The notes under the pieces: model-generated
The model's input: only the letters and a program-made list of their open reading frames with translations
Databases searched by the model: none
What the model was told of the DNA's origin: nothing
Assembly: GCF_001949145.1 (NCBI RefSeq)
Contig: NW_019091427.1
Span: 762,480 to 795,615 of the forward strand
Origin: Acanthaster planci
Taxonomy: Eukaryota > Echinodermata > Asteroidea > Valvatida > Acanthasteridae
Direction: 5' to 3'
Length of the DNA: 33,136 nucleotides
Part shown: positions 1-11,368 of the stretch, piece by piece
Layout of the letters: every line of letters begins with the position of its first letter
Position numbering within the stretch: position 1 is the stretch's first letter
Made by a program: the position numbers and the translations under genes

Positions 1-744
1 CTATTAGTGTGAGCTGGTTGGTAGCGTTTCAATGATTTAAATATTTGACCGCAAGAAAATAAATCCAATTCCGCTCATTCTGAATTCATCATCAATTAGA
101 TCCCCCTTTATCCTCCCAAACCTTCCGTTATATCTTGAATATCTCACTATGGTCATTTATTGATTTGCTATCAACCACAATTTTGGCCATCCAGCCTCTG
201 TCTTCCGACATCCTTGCCAAAATATTTTTTGTGGGACTGAGGGTCAGGTTGAAAGTAATTTTGTACCTGCATGGGGAATTTGAAATATATGAAACTGGTT
301 AAACGTAATCTGAAAACAACAGCGAGCAAACTGAAGCCTTACATCCCATAAAAGAATATGAGATGGTAATTCAGCACCTTTGAAATAACTTTTGTGGACT
401 GAAAAAAAATCTCCGGATTTCTGCTTTTGAAATTCAGGTCGACCTTCTTCCCAGGGCGACCTACTATTTTGCCCCGATGCTTGAGTTGTCGTATCTGCTA
501 TAACAACCTGGAAAATAGTTCAGAGGATATATACCTTTACGTGCAGAAATAGGACTATTAAAAACGTTTTAGCATGGAACGCACAACTGGAGGGGTTTGA
601 CACAGGACCAAAAACAAAAATCCCGTTTGACAAATTTTACATTACTAAGTTGGCTCGTTTGGCGTTCCGATTTCGCCTTTCTAGTGTCCCAATGCTGGTC
701 TTGATACTCTCATAACACTGTCGGTCATAAATAACATATCAACA
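1..744. other. intergenic, no gene recognised
   Basis: I find no coding exon or RNA gene here. Around 455-485 there is a short stretch (gggcgacctactattttgcc) resembling the units of the degenerate tandem repeat at about 9701-9860, which suggests the same dispersed repeat family. Confidence 0.5.
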
Positions 745-1020
745 CTACTATTACTAACAATTTGAACGATAAACGAGCAATTCGAACAATAAAAATAGCA
801 TTTATACAATAAGGAGAGCAAATTTGAATAATAAAGACAGCAGTTTGAGCAATTAAAAGAGCAATTTGAACAATATAAAGAGCAATTAATACAATAACGA
901 GACCAATTTTATACAATACAAAGAGCAATTTACACAATGAAAAGATTAAAAGAGCAATAAAAAGAGCAGTTTGAGCAATAAAAAAACCAATTTGAACAAT
1001 AAAACAGATAAAAAATAACA
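745..1020. repeat. degenerate ~21-nt minisatellite
   Basis: About a dozen imperfect units of roughly 21 bases follow one another, each built on a gagcaatttgaacaataaaa-type core with substitutions and small indels. The array ends just before the zinc-finger pseudogene. A hydrophobic Ile/Leu-rich reading frame on the minus strand through this array is a by-product of the repeat and not a gene. Confidence 0.85.
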
Positions 1021-1140
1021 ATGAAATGTGCAAAACAGAAGCAGTGAAATACATATAATATGTGTATATTTAAGATATAGGCCTATGCAACGATTTAATT
1101 TGTTTCGTGTCATACAAAGTTCATCCTTCCCCGGGTCAAC

Positions 1141-1677
1141 ATGAATGGTATTTCTGCTGTTAAGCCCTATGCTTGTCACAAGTGTGACAAATGCTTTTGA
1201 CGGAAGTCTAATCTAGAGAGGCACATGGAAAATATTCACGTTGAGGAGAAATCAGACATGAATGAAGTTGACGATAACTTGGAACCAGTTGAGGAGGTTG
1301 ATGACGAAACCTCGGATGGAGAGAGTTCAGACTTGGAAGACAACGCCACCTACCAAGATTGGCTGGCTGAAGCCAGAGAAACAAATAGGGAGATGAGGGA
1401 TGAAAATATGACAAGTACGTCGAAGGCATGGATGAAGATCAAGCCAGGCAGAAGGCAAACAGAAATACCCTCTAGGCAATCAAGCAAGACTTTTTCGACA
1501 ACCACAAGGAGTTTCTTTGAAGTTACATGTATTTTGAGGGATAACAAAACTTACAAGGACATTGTGGATGATCTCAATGGAGAACTTGGCAAAGGCATGA
1601 CAGTCAACAAAGCCTTGAATAGAGTTTTGCCTAATAAACATGCTGAAAAATTTGCCGGGCTGTTTCAGATAACATGA
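1141..1677 (+). pseudogene. broken C2H2 zinc-finger/acidic-linker protein gene
   Basis: From ATG at 1141 the frame reads one C2H2 finger: Cys codons at 1174 and 1183, then a TGA stop at 1198-1200 in the middle of the finger, then the RKSNLERHMENIH half with both His residues. A strongly acidic linker (Asp/Glu/Ser-rich) follows, then a YQDWLAEA helical segment. Near 1410 the coding sense jumps by one base: the next frame reads DKYVEGMDEDQARQKANRN, followed by an internal TAG (1473) and TGA (1518). It then returns to the first frame (RDNKTYKDIVDDLNGELG...) and ends at TGA 1675. One finger, an acidic spacer and a C-terminal helical domain match an architecture I remember as multicopy in marine-invertebrate genomes; its function is unknown to me. 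With two in-frame stops and two frame changes it cannot make the original protein. Assembly errors could explain the frame changes but are unlikely to explain all three stops. Confidence 0.65.
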
Positions 1678-2198
1678 ATCAGATTTTTTCTCATCTTTAT
1701 ATAAGCGTTTTTTTATACTTCTTCGACAAAATATTATTTCTGTCTGCTTATATGCTTACTTCGATTGGTTTTCATTATTTTTAGAACTAAAACACAAATC
1801 AGAAGGTTAATATCATGAAATGAAAACCAGCTCAGAATGTCACAGAAACTTGCTTTTTCTGTCTGCATGTTTTTCCATTAATACCGACTCTTCACTTTGG
1901 AACAAAAGAGCGTGCAATCGCTGGATCATTTTTTAACCAGATAAAAACTTTGTACTCCTTTAAGGGTCATTTTAAGATATCAAACCTATTTTGCGTTAAC
2001 TTGAATGAATATTAGGATGCTATGCTTACAAATTGGCAAAGAAGATCATTTCAGTGTTACAGCCGTTACAGGGATATTTCTTACGCTCTCAAATTAGATT
2101 TAGCGATAATGGTGGAGCTGCTTACAGGTTAAAACAGCGACTGTTGCACGCTATCCATATTGCTTCATTCACAAATCACATTGATATGTGAGCCATCT
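1678..2198. other. intergenic, downstream of both flanking pseudogenes
   Basis: AT-rich sequence between the convergent zinc-finger pseudogene and the receptor stop codon. It would contain the 3' UTR of the minus-strand receptor. I see no further coding or RNA feature. Confidence 0.4.
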
Positions 2199-3360
2199 CT
2201 ATATTCTGTGCCTCTGAATTTCTGCCTCGTCTTTTTGGATTCGATTTCGTTGCCCTTTGCTGGGGTTGGCATTCTTCTTGGGCTTAGTCGCGTAACAAAC
2301 CGTGAGGAATGTATACAGATAGGGATTGAGGGAAGGGTTAATTGGCAGAATGAAAACCACAGTCCACTCGTAAATATCAGTGTGAACTTGACAGTTCCTG
2401 TCTGAGACCGGATCCCCATGACGGTTACTGACATCCAACAACAGAAATCGGTCACAACAATCAACGCCAGCTTGACCGCCATTCTGATTTCACTGTCTCT
2501 GTGTGCTTCTACTGGGACAGCCTCTGAGGTCCTCTTGACAGTGATGGAAATTGTGACGTAACAGCACAACACAATCAGAAAAGAAACCAAGTTTATACCA
2601 AGAAAGAGAACGATTGACAAGGCCCAGGGTAGTTTCCTACCTGCAGTTTGTTCGTATTTGTGTTTAAAATTACTGAAGCCTTTGGAGGTTGGAATAGCTG
2701 CGGTTCGGGATACCACTTTAACCTCTTCAGTGGTAAGAGGAAGGCCGATGCAGACATCCGAAAGTCCATACACATCCGAATCAGAACCAACGGAAATAGT
2801 AGGGACCACACTCACTAAAAGTAGCGACAGCCCCCACAAGACAAGGATGACTTTGTTGACTTTTCTTTGAAACTGAGGGCTCGCAAAGGAAAGACTATGC
2901 CCAGAAAACTCTCAACACTGATAAGGGTCACAAAAAACACAGAAGCTTCGCAGGATAGAACTACAGAACTCCAGCGAGTTTGCACAGTATGTCAGACCGC
3001 CACTGTGGGGCATGGAGATAGTACTGGTCGCCATATTTAAGATCTGCAGCTGCTATAATTAACATGTACACACCAATTAGGAAATCTGCTGCGGCTAGAC
3101 TGCCAACCATCAGGGACAGCGTCTTTTTACCCCCTCTGCCACCTTTCTCCTTGAGCCTCAAAATGATGACGGAAACATTACCAATCATAGCGCTTATTCC
3201 TAATACCCACAATGCCATTCGTAATATGGTGTTTCCCACAAGCCTGTCGCACAGATTCAAATCTGGTTTAACATTTGTTGTAAGGCAGTCGTCCTCAACA
3301 GAGAAGTTTGGCAACTCGGCCAAGGCACAACAATGACGGTAGTCATCCGTGACAGTCCAG
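2199..3360 (-). pseudogene. 7TM exon of LRR-GPCR, three 1-base losses
   Basis: The acceptor is TTTCAG immediately upstream of base 3360. The exon begins with the hinge (VTDDYRHCC), then TM1 with the GN motif (GISAMIGN), TM2 (SLAAADFLIGVYMLIIAA), the ECL1 Cys (ILCKLAGVL), TM3, TM4 (LWGLSLLLVSVVP), ECL2 with its Cys (SDVCIGLPL), TM5 (IVLFLGINLVSFLIVLCCYV), TM6 and TM7 (ILPINPSLNPYLYT, an NPxxY match), ending in a short basic tail with stop TAG at 2199-2201. The frame breaks at about 2963-2966, 2851-2855 and 2387-2388; one missing base at each site restores the family reading, and 1162+3 bases then fit phase 2 exactly. TM3 reads VESFLGIVFP, with Ser at the conserved Arg/Lys of the DRY-like motif, and TM6 reads CWMS where the family has CWMP. 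These suggest loss of signalling ability. Confidence 0.8.
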
Positions 3361-5747
3361 CTGAAATATTAATTAAAAATGAATTAGATGGATGGACGAA
3401 GTACAGATTATGGTGAACAGAATTTTAATAAGGGAATAGATATGTGCTTGGCTGGTCTTGAACTTGCGTTTAAGACCGTACGTATGTCCACGCGCCATAA
3501 AGATAATGTTTATTTCAATGTATTTTCGTGCGAGAAGACGACGTAAGTAGCATTTTTTAAAATCAGAAACTGGCATCGCAAAATACCAAGGTCTATATCA
3601 GCACAGAAAAATTTCAGGAGAATCTAAACATGACACCACGAACAACACACATTATGTTAAATCTTGCAACAGTATAAGAAAGTGAATTTTTCTACCAACG
3701 AAAAATCTCGAAATTACCAAATATGCTCTTATTCCACCAATTGAATTTTAAGAGAAAAATAAGTTTTCGGAGATAAAAATCCAGCGTCAAAGTAAAGATT
3801 CACCCTGACTACATTGAAATCATGCATTTATTCGAATCTGGATACAATGTTTAATAATCAGGTCGTAATCATAACGTTCCATCATGGTGCACGAAAAGTT
3901 CAAAGCCATTTGGTATCCCAAAATGGTATACCCAATACTAGGATGTTGATTTTCTGTTAGATTGTATTGATTTTGTCAATATTGATACTTCTTCATAAAG
4001 TAGAATCGTGGCATTTCCCATTTATCTCTTCCACCGCGATAGATATTGACCAGTGTGGTACCCTGACGTCAAAAGCATCGCGTCCGGCTCAGCTCATGTG
4101 CAGGAACATAATTATAGATGTTACGCATACACAATAACACACAAGACTGCACTTAACCGACAACTCACCGCTGAAGAATGCTACTAAAAAAGTGCCCTTA
4201 CAAGAGTATGATGCTAGGATATTCTCTTTTTTGTCCAAAGTTCGACAAAGACCAAACTCCTGAGTGCAATAATGAGGTTTTGATTTGGACATAAAATAAT
4301 TTTAGATTAGAAACGTGACGGATATTTCCGTTACAAAATGTCTGATTCACACCATTTAGAGCGAAAATTTGCTTCAATTTCAAACTTCAAACTTTGCTTC
4401 AACTTATTTTACAATTTCTATTCAGTGGATTCTTAATTCTTGCATGCAATCTATTTAGACACGCTTGTACTTCAAATAAATCTACTTTTATAACCACGAA
4501 AACTCATTTTAATAGATATTGATCAAATTTAGCAACACTCAATTTTTCAGGTGAAAAATAAACACATTTTTCATTTCATTTTCCGACATACAGCACAAAA
4601 TGAATGCTACTCCTGCTACTAATGAAAATTAAAATTGTTAATGTTATTTAGATTTGTCATGAAAATTTCATTATTTATGCTCAGTTTCCTGGAAATGTAT
4701 CAACACAGACGACCCCTCATTTTGCGATAAGAGCGCGTGAAATCAGGTTAAGCCTGTTGCTTTGCTGTTGTTAAGCGCAAATCGGGCGACTTTTGTAATG
4801 AACACCATAAGCACAGAGACAAGTTCGATCAAGGACCACAGTTACCATAGTTCGACTAACTCTGATCGAATGCACACTTGTCGACGATGGTCAGACTAGT
4901 TTAGTCAACTATTCGCAACCAGCCTATCGAGGTTGGTGGCATCGCTGGTTGCCATAAACTGTTTTTAATAGCACATTGCAGAGAGGACCAGTTATAAGAA
5001 AAATACCGGAAAAACAGTATGCCTCAAGCAAATGACAATTTTACTTTTATTTTTGCTATTTTGCCCTTATTGCGACCACCTTATCTCCCATTCGGCCTAA
5101 TGACCTTACAACAGCTGACTACGGTCGTTCGCACTTCAACTTCGCTACACATGCGCTAGGTACGTTACGGTCAAAGTTGTGGGCCTTGCTCGAACTTGCC
5201 CAAGATGTACGGCTCAGGAGAATGAAGGCGACTAATGCCCGAGCTGCAGGCAAATTTTTGCAATATTTGCAAAATTAAAGCGCATGATGGTCTTGGAATA
5301 AAATTAAAATATACGAACAACTAACAATTAAATGTAGCAAAACATCAGAAGCATAGAATGCATATAGACACAAGTTTAAATAAAATAATATAACCGTGTA
5401 GTCTAGGATTACATTTTTGCCTGCGCATAACTCACTGATGTTTGTTTAACTCCCTCACTGTTTGAAACTGATTAATGTCCCACAAGTTCAACGAAGAACT
5501 CAAGTATAAATTGTCATCCCATTATGTAGCGAAATCACACACATGTTTACATGTCGAAAATGGAGAATGCTGAGTCGTATAAAACATGTGGCATCAAAAC
5601 TGCTTTTTTACCAAGTAATGATAAATTAGCTTCTTTTGAGTCGTAGAAATAGCCAGATGACTGACATCACTCAGGAAAGAAACTTTAAGAAATTGTGTAT
5701 GTTTGACGATTATGACAGGAAATTCCCATTAATAACGGAAGACTCAC
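3361..5747. other. receptor intron, mostly featureless
   Basis: AT-rich intron between the last LRR exon and the 7TM exon. It contains a short perfect inverted repeat (gcaaccagc at 4915-4923 and gctggttgc at 4944-4952, 20-base loop). No coding exon was recognised. Confidence 0.45.
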
Positions 5748-5831
5748 TTCAGTGTCGAAATGTTCAACCCTTCAAAGGCGCCCTTTTTGATGGTTGCTAA
5801 CGATCCTCTGTCTGTTATATTCAGCATTATA
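5748..5831 (-). CDS. last LRR exon of the receptor
   Basis: The exon is 84 bases long, with acceptor TTTCTAG upstream of 5831 and donor GTGAGT at 5747-5742, phase 2 at both ends. It reads a leucine-rich repeat ending in IKKGAFEGLNISTL, with the GAF.GL core of the family. Its last two bases join the first base of the 7TM exon to make an Asn codon ahead of the hinge. It is probably the repeat next to the membrane. The exon is open, with intact splice sites, so it may be one of the less damaged parts of the locus. Confidence 0.65.
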
Positions 5832-8800
5832 CTAGAAAAGAAACCCAATTAGAAACCAACCTCAAAATGCATGTCTATGTTCTTGTGATCCTCATTTTTT
5901 TTTCAATTTTCATAAGTAAGGAACCAACCATTTCTCAGAAATGTTTTTAGTAAGTAAATTCAAACAGCATCTTCGGTTCTGCGGGAAAGTATGGATAATT
6001 TAAATATTGAAAAGTTTTTTTTTCAATACATGTAACCTAACAGAGGCGTCAAATAGTTTCCAGACATCTAGGCAGGTTATAAAATTGTAGAAAAATTGTC
6101 AACCAAAATTTTCCGCAACTTTGATTCGTTGCCATGCTCTTTAACCAACATCTTTTCCCTTGTTTTTCCTTGTTCCTTGAGTTTATAAGTGAAATGGCAT
6201 TGTTCTGACGTCATTAACTAAGTCTTAGAGCTCTTGATAATTTACCATTTTTCCCAGTCCCTTATTTACACATTCGGTAACAATCTACTTTCAAATTTTT
6301 GAAATAAAGTAAAGATTCCTAAAGCACGTCTGCCCTGTAGTGACGTCCCAATAATGTGATTCTTTTTTAAATTTGGCAGACTTCTGCGATTGCAAAATTT
6401 TATAGCATCGAAAGTGTGACAAAGGTATATTTGCTCCCCAAATTTAAAAATACACCAAAGTCCCATGCTCTGTTACAAATAGTCGAAGTACATGTTGTTT
6501 CTTTTATAGACTCCTTTTCCGTTGAGTTTATTCTATATACAGATCTTCTTCTACCCATACTCTTCGCACCCGGGTGTGTTCGATTGGCTTCCGAACTTGG
6601 CACACATGCATCAATCAAAGATTGTCTGCGAAGATTTTCATGGTATGTTAGTTTTCAAAGACCTTTATTCACAAAACTACAGCCCCGGTGGGGTTTAACT
6701 TACCATGTGCGTAGACAAGGAAGTATTATTTAAAGTTGGAGTGGGGTCATGATGAGGTTATCCGTGACAGGTGACTTTACATTAGATTTCTATGAATTTT
6801 GAAAGTTTGCAATTTTCTTCTTATTGACACCAGTTTCTTGCAGAGGATCGACTTAAAACCTTACGAACAGAAAACCTGGGAGCTGCAATTATGTCTCTAC
6901 AATTTTCAAACTCCTTTTCAAAGATTTTCGTGTAAATCTGATCCAATTCAGCCTTGGCCGAATATTACTCTAACTTACAGAATACTTTCGTTAACGTGAT
7001 GTTATCGGGTTTCTAGTTAAGCTTCATTCCATGTGTCAAAACCTCACACATTTAAAAAGTTAATTTTGTAGATATAGAGAAGAGCGGACAAGCTGCTAGA
7101 TTACGTTTAGTTTGTGGTAGTGGTTCCTTTTTTGCCTTTTTTTGTGATGCCAGCATGATGATATAACGTCAATCGCTTCTACGCGTCTTTTTCACATCGA
7201 TAAAAGACAAATGAAGACTTCTGTTCAGGTTTTTTTGTGGCTCTCGGCCGTGTATTTTCACGCCGTCACTCCTGCCTGGCATCAACTAAAAAAACACCCG
7301 AAATTTAAACAACGTGACTCTGAAAACGCCAATGCGCCGGCGCCGCTGCAACGGGTCTCCAGGGATGACCAGTAGGGAACCACTGCACGGCTCTTCTGTG
7401 GATCCATGCTGGCGCCCCCACTGGTCATCCGGCACCGACGCTACAATAAAACCTTACCATTTGCCATATTAGCAACGTATTATTATAATTTTGTCTTTTG
7501 GGGCCACCCAAAAATCAAAACATTTCTTTGGTCGTCTTGCATAACCACAATCGTTGATTTTTTTTGCGTCAAAAGTTTATTTTTCAAGCTTACCACAGGG
7601 ACAAGCATGGAAAGAGGACTATAAACTGAACTCAAGCTTCCATGGTCGTTCTTTATCACAAGACTAAAGTAATGGCAATATTGAACCGAAACTGGATTTC
7701 TGTCACTGAATAGTCAAGCGTAAGTACGGCCCGACAGATATTTGTAATTTGCATTCATGCAACAAGTAGCCTATGTTGTGGTGACACTGTGCATAATATC
7801 GGAGGAGCTCGTCATACAAAAAAGCATGGGTTTTGAAGACGGTTCTGCTGTCCACACTGCACAAAATGTGGGATTAATTTAACACCGTGAGTGTGATAAC
7901 ATGACCACACCAGATAGTTTTTAACACCCATATTGACACCAGTTAATATCACAGTTTTCTGCAGTACATTTCTGACGTTAAAGTGGACCATTGGGGCATG
8001 TCTCTTCTTACCGGAGATCACGTGTACCAGACCCGCTTCAATAATTGAAACCTTGACACATACACGACTTTGTACAAGCCGCATTCCATCAGCTTTCGGT
8101 GCCCCTGAAAATGTCTGCTGCCCCTGGTGTTCCTTTGAAGTTCCATCCCATGCTGTAACGCAACTGTTTACGCTTTCTTCTAAAGGAACTGAATGTTTTA
8201 GCTGTTACATTTCAACGTATTTGTGCAGGAGCGGTTCAAGAGCCAATTGGCGGGGATGCTAGAAACCGTCGGACGTGACGTAACCTTTTCAATTTCCCTA
8301 CCACTTTGGGAGAAAAGAAATCGTATGCATATTACTCATGCAAAAATAATCATGGACTATTTATTCAATCAAAAAATAATTAGGTCCAGAATTGCGAATC
8401 TAGTATTTTCCAGCCTTTCTGGGGATGCTTTAGAGGGTGGGGCCAACCTCTTTAGCGTCCCCTCCCGAGAACCGCACCTGCGTTTGTGATGTATCTACAC
8501 AAGAAAGCCTATCAAACTTACAGTATTTGGAGCTGGGAAAGGCCCGAAAAAGTGCCAAAAGGAATAGAACTGATATTCACATTCATCATTGAACTGTTAA
8601 TTAAAACAAACAGAAACTTTGTAGTTATCTACCCATACAAATTAGGATTACATTTTGTACAGTTTTAGCATACGGGCTTCATGATTCGTGAAGCAGCGAT
8701 CGCTTCCTACACATTCAACCCTGCTTGCTTTATGAAAGTGTTATCTCCTTTACATTGGTCTGAGCACCTATCATCGGCTAACTTACAGAAACATAACTGT

Positions 8801-9410
8801 TGACGTCAAAACCGCATGAAATTTCCAACAGATTTAGGGTAGAACGACGGCTTAATGACTTCCAAAATGTCTCTAGCCTAAAAAATATCATTACCGGTGC
8901 TTAACATAACATTTCCACTTTGTACATCTCTATTAGAGACCTTTTTGCACCGTTTAAGGGGATAACAACACCGGAAACGTAGAGATTTGTTTCCTCTCGG
9001 CTTCCTCCGTCATAATTGCTAATATTGCTACAGTTTGCAAGCTAAAATGGAGCGTCGAAGGACTGTCATCAATTGGAAAAGGAGATTCATTTAGTTGCAA
9101 TGTTCCACTCCTAGGACGGAGAGCCTAACTCAGCTATTTACCTTTTGGCGTCGGGAAAGGGTTTTTAAAGCTACATATAATTATAAACGCAGCAACTGAG
9201 AGTAGCAAGGTTCATAGAAGCCTGTTGATTAGATGGGAGTTGGAGCATCTTTTTGTCGACATATTTAGTATTTTCTTTCAACTGACAAGTCCAGAAAATA
9301 GTATCCTAACGGTATTGCAACCAAAAAAATGGGAAACAATAATTTAATTGGTTTTAATGAAAATAAAGTTCGAAATGTTTTGTATTTCCTAAATCTAACA
9401 ACAAACTTAC
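5832..9410. other. large receptor intron with repeat remnants
   Basis: No further LRR exon was recognised. A GC-rich patch at about 7330-7440 holds an 11-base inverted repeat (ggatgaccagt at 7363-7373, actggtcatcc at 7420-7430). At about 7878-7960 the minus strand has spaced GTGTTAA/GGTGT motifs like a degraded minisatellite. An ETS-like ccggaaac followed by a short plus-strand frame from ATG 9047 (MERRRTVINWKRRFI then stop) was seen but is too short to call. Confidence 0.4.
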
Positions 9411-9497
9411 AGGTACTCAAGTCTGACAAGTCCACCGAAGGCATTTGGCGCAATGGAACCGATTCTAAAATCTCCCCCGCAAATAGGAAGATTAACA
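9411..9497 (-). CDS. LRR exon of the receptor
   Basis: Donor CT|GTAAGT at 9410-9405 is strong. The repeat reads RIGSIAPNAFGGLVRLEYL and closes with two bases of the next codon (phase 2). The 5' border is less certain. Acceptor TTTCAACAG at 9498 gives an 87-base exon in phase 2, five codons longer than the usual 72, with the expected LxLxxN start replaced by an untypical Cys/Gly-rich stretch (LPICGGDF). Either the repeat start has diverged or a different acceptor is used. Confidence 0.6.
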
Positions 9498-9700
9498 CTG
9501 TTGAAACACTGAAAACTAAGAATGCTATATAATTCGAGAGAAAATTGATCATATTCAAGTCCCTTACTTTGGAGAAGGTCATGCGCCAACTAATACAATC
9601 AGGGAAAGAGAGAAAAAAAATCTGCATGTGACGTAAAAAGGTAATGGACGAAAAGAGTACCAGTACGGAAGCGCAGGTAGAACAGGACCAGAAAAAAAGT

Positions 9701-9860
9701 TGCCCACTATTCCGTCTGGGCGGATAGTTTGGCACAGTTTGGGCTTAGTGTTTCGCTCGGGCTGACCACTATTTTGCCCGGTTGGAATATTATTTTGTCT
9801 GGGTGGATTACTCATTCACCTGAAAGGATTACTATTTTCCTCCAGGCGAATTATACTTTG
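9701..9860. repeat. degenerate tandem repeat (actattttgcccgg type)
   Basis: Imperfect units of about 25-28 bases recur here, built on 'ctattttg/c-c-gggcgga-tta' words (for example actattttgcccggttgg and attattttgtctgggtgg). A related fragment occurs near 470. The repeat lies in an intron of the receptor. Confidence 0.6.
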
Positions 9861-10211
9861 CTAAAAAGATATACATCAGTTCAAAATAGTGGGCAAAAAT
9901 GCTTGGCCATACATGTACACAGGACAAAGCTGTGGCATATTTTGACCAATGATAAATATCAACTTCCCCAATTTCCGGTCATAAAATGGCCACTGTTGGG
10001 TAATTTTTTTTGCGAAATGGCCCTCGATTATACTCAAAGTGACCAGCATAGGGATAATTAGGCTTTTTCCCAACGTTTTTTACAGTGTTTAGACACGCTT
10101 CCGTAAGTAAGCGAGCGGCAAGTTCGCGCACGGACATTTTGCTTCCGATGGCAAATGCGGATTAGAGTACACCCACATCCCGAAAACGCGGAGGCTACTG
10201 CAAACCTACAC

Positions 10212-10268
10212 GCTTGGAAACTGGAAAGGCCACTGAAGGAATTAGATTTAATGTTAACTTTTGAATCA
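10212..10268 (-). pseudogene. shortened LRR exon remnant
   Basis: Acceptor CCTTCAG upstream of 10268 and donor GC|GTGTAG at 10211 bound a 57-base segment, phase 2 at both ends, reading SKVNIKSNSFSGLSSFQ. The SFSGL core is clear, but five residues of the repeat are missing compared with the 72-base exons. The donor is weak. It could be a decayed repeat that is no longer spliced in. Confidence 0.45.
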
Positions 10269-10438
10269 CTGAAGGTCGTGTTCTTACGATGGAGGAATTC
10301 CATTTATCCCCCAAATCTTAACCCACGATGTACGAATTAAAGCATTCCATGCGACAAAATGATGGCTGAACTGGTAGTGCAGCATACAGAAACTTCAAGT
10401 TCATATTCCAAGTGGCGTTAATTGAGCCAGAAATTGGA

Positions 10439-10535
10439 CTGGGGATGGGGGAACGGGGAAAGGTGGAAGGAATGATTGCCCGGCCATGAAGCTTTGAAAA
10501 GCGGGGGAGGGGTAGTACAATGTAGAAGTCGATGT
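10439..10535. repeat. dispersed repeat copy A (gcccggccatg... type)
   Basis: A purine-rich ~95-base stretch (ggggaaaggtggaaggaatg, then gcccggccatg, then aaaagcgggg) recurs in the same orientation and order at about 13755-13840, so these are two diverged copies of one element. Confidence 0.6.
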
Positions 10536-10932
10536 TCATGATATTTATGTACATATGTAATTTATATTCAGAATGCCATAGTTATGGCTTTTTTTCTTCC
10601 TTGATGATATTGGAAGTCTGCAAAATTCTTCACAATCCGCTTAAATTTTTGGTTTACGACAAAAAGTGGGTTGGATGATTCATTAGCCAATCCGCCCACT
10701 TCAAAAAGGGTGTGGGAATATATATCCCATCCCACGGGATTTACGCTCACGGTAACTCCCCATAGCGATGATGATGGCCGACCTAAATATATTCCATTCA
10801 TTTTTGTTTTGTTGGCAGACGGAATGAAGCACCTTGGATGACAAACAGTTGCGTGACCGTTCAGACAACCTACAACACGAATAGAGCTCGCAGTATTGTC
10901 TATAACAAAAACGAGAACCACAGCAAACTTAC

Positions 10933-11004
10933 ATTCTCCTGAGACAACGAAGTCCACTGAAGGCCTCGGATTCAATGTGACCAATTCTAACGTTAACCAG
11001 AAAA
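10933..11004 (-). CDS. 72-base LRR exon of the receptor
   Basis: Exactly 72 bases (one repeat), with acceptor AAACAG upstream of 11004 and donor AT|GTAAGT at 10932-10927, phase 2 at both ends. It reads FLVNVRIGHIESEAFSGL followed by RCLRR. This is the best preserved LRR exon in the window and sets the register for the others. The encoded repeat would form one turn of the ectodomain solenoid. Confidence 0.7.
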
Positions 11005-11296
11005 CTGTTTAATAAAAGGAACACAAAATATAATACTGGACAACATATTTACTTTACTCTTAAGAAGAGACAAGCAACATGCAGGTCCCTCATGCTCCAG
11101 AACCCCTTAATGTCACTAACAGATCTAGGAGCGGGAACGATCATGCAACGACTAACCATAGAAAACCTCTGACAAGCATTTTTGGTAGGCGTTTTTGTGC
11201 CATCCATTCCAAGGTCTCCTTGTTCACTTGTTCGCTTGTATCCATACAGTTAGCAATGTACAAATGATGCTGGCATTGCTCTGAGAATAATGTCAC

Positions 11297-11368
11297 ACTC
11301 TCTGGAGACCAGTGAGTCCACTGAAGGCATTTGGCGCAATGGAATGGATGCTACCGCCCACCATAGCA
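11297..11368 (-). pseudogene. 72-base LRR exon with lost acceptor
   Basis: The segment has the same 72-base length and phase as the exon at 10933-11004 and reads AMVGGSIHSIAPNAFSGL, then TGLQR. The base pair just upstream is TG (..TTTTACTG) instead of AG, so the splice acceptor appears destroyed, and the donor is the weak GTGACA. Skipping a phase 2-2 exon of 72 bases would keep the frame, so this loss alone need not kill the gene. Confidence 0.6.

Noticed and set aside
725-1054. 109-codon Ile/Leu-rich minus-strand frame resembling a membrane protein
   Set aside because: It is the reverse of the 21-base minisatellite; its repeats follow the DNA period and not helix logic.
8820-8890. Possible LRR remnant on the minus strand (ETFWKSLSRR)
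   Set aside because: The F..L spacing fits, but no LxxLxLxxN part and no convincing splice borders.
9047-9094. Short plus-strand frame MERRRTVINWKRRFI after an ETS-like ccggaaac
   Set aside because: Only 15 codons before a stop, no clear donor, no neighbours on this strand.
9265-9735. 156-codon minus-strand frame with hydrophobic stretches
   Set aside because: It overlaps the LRR exon in another frame and crosses into repeat DNA; it has no domain of its own.
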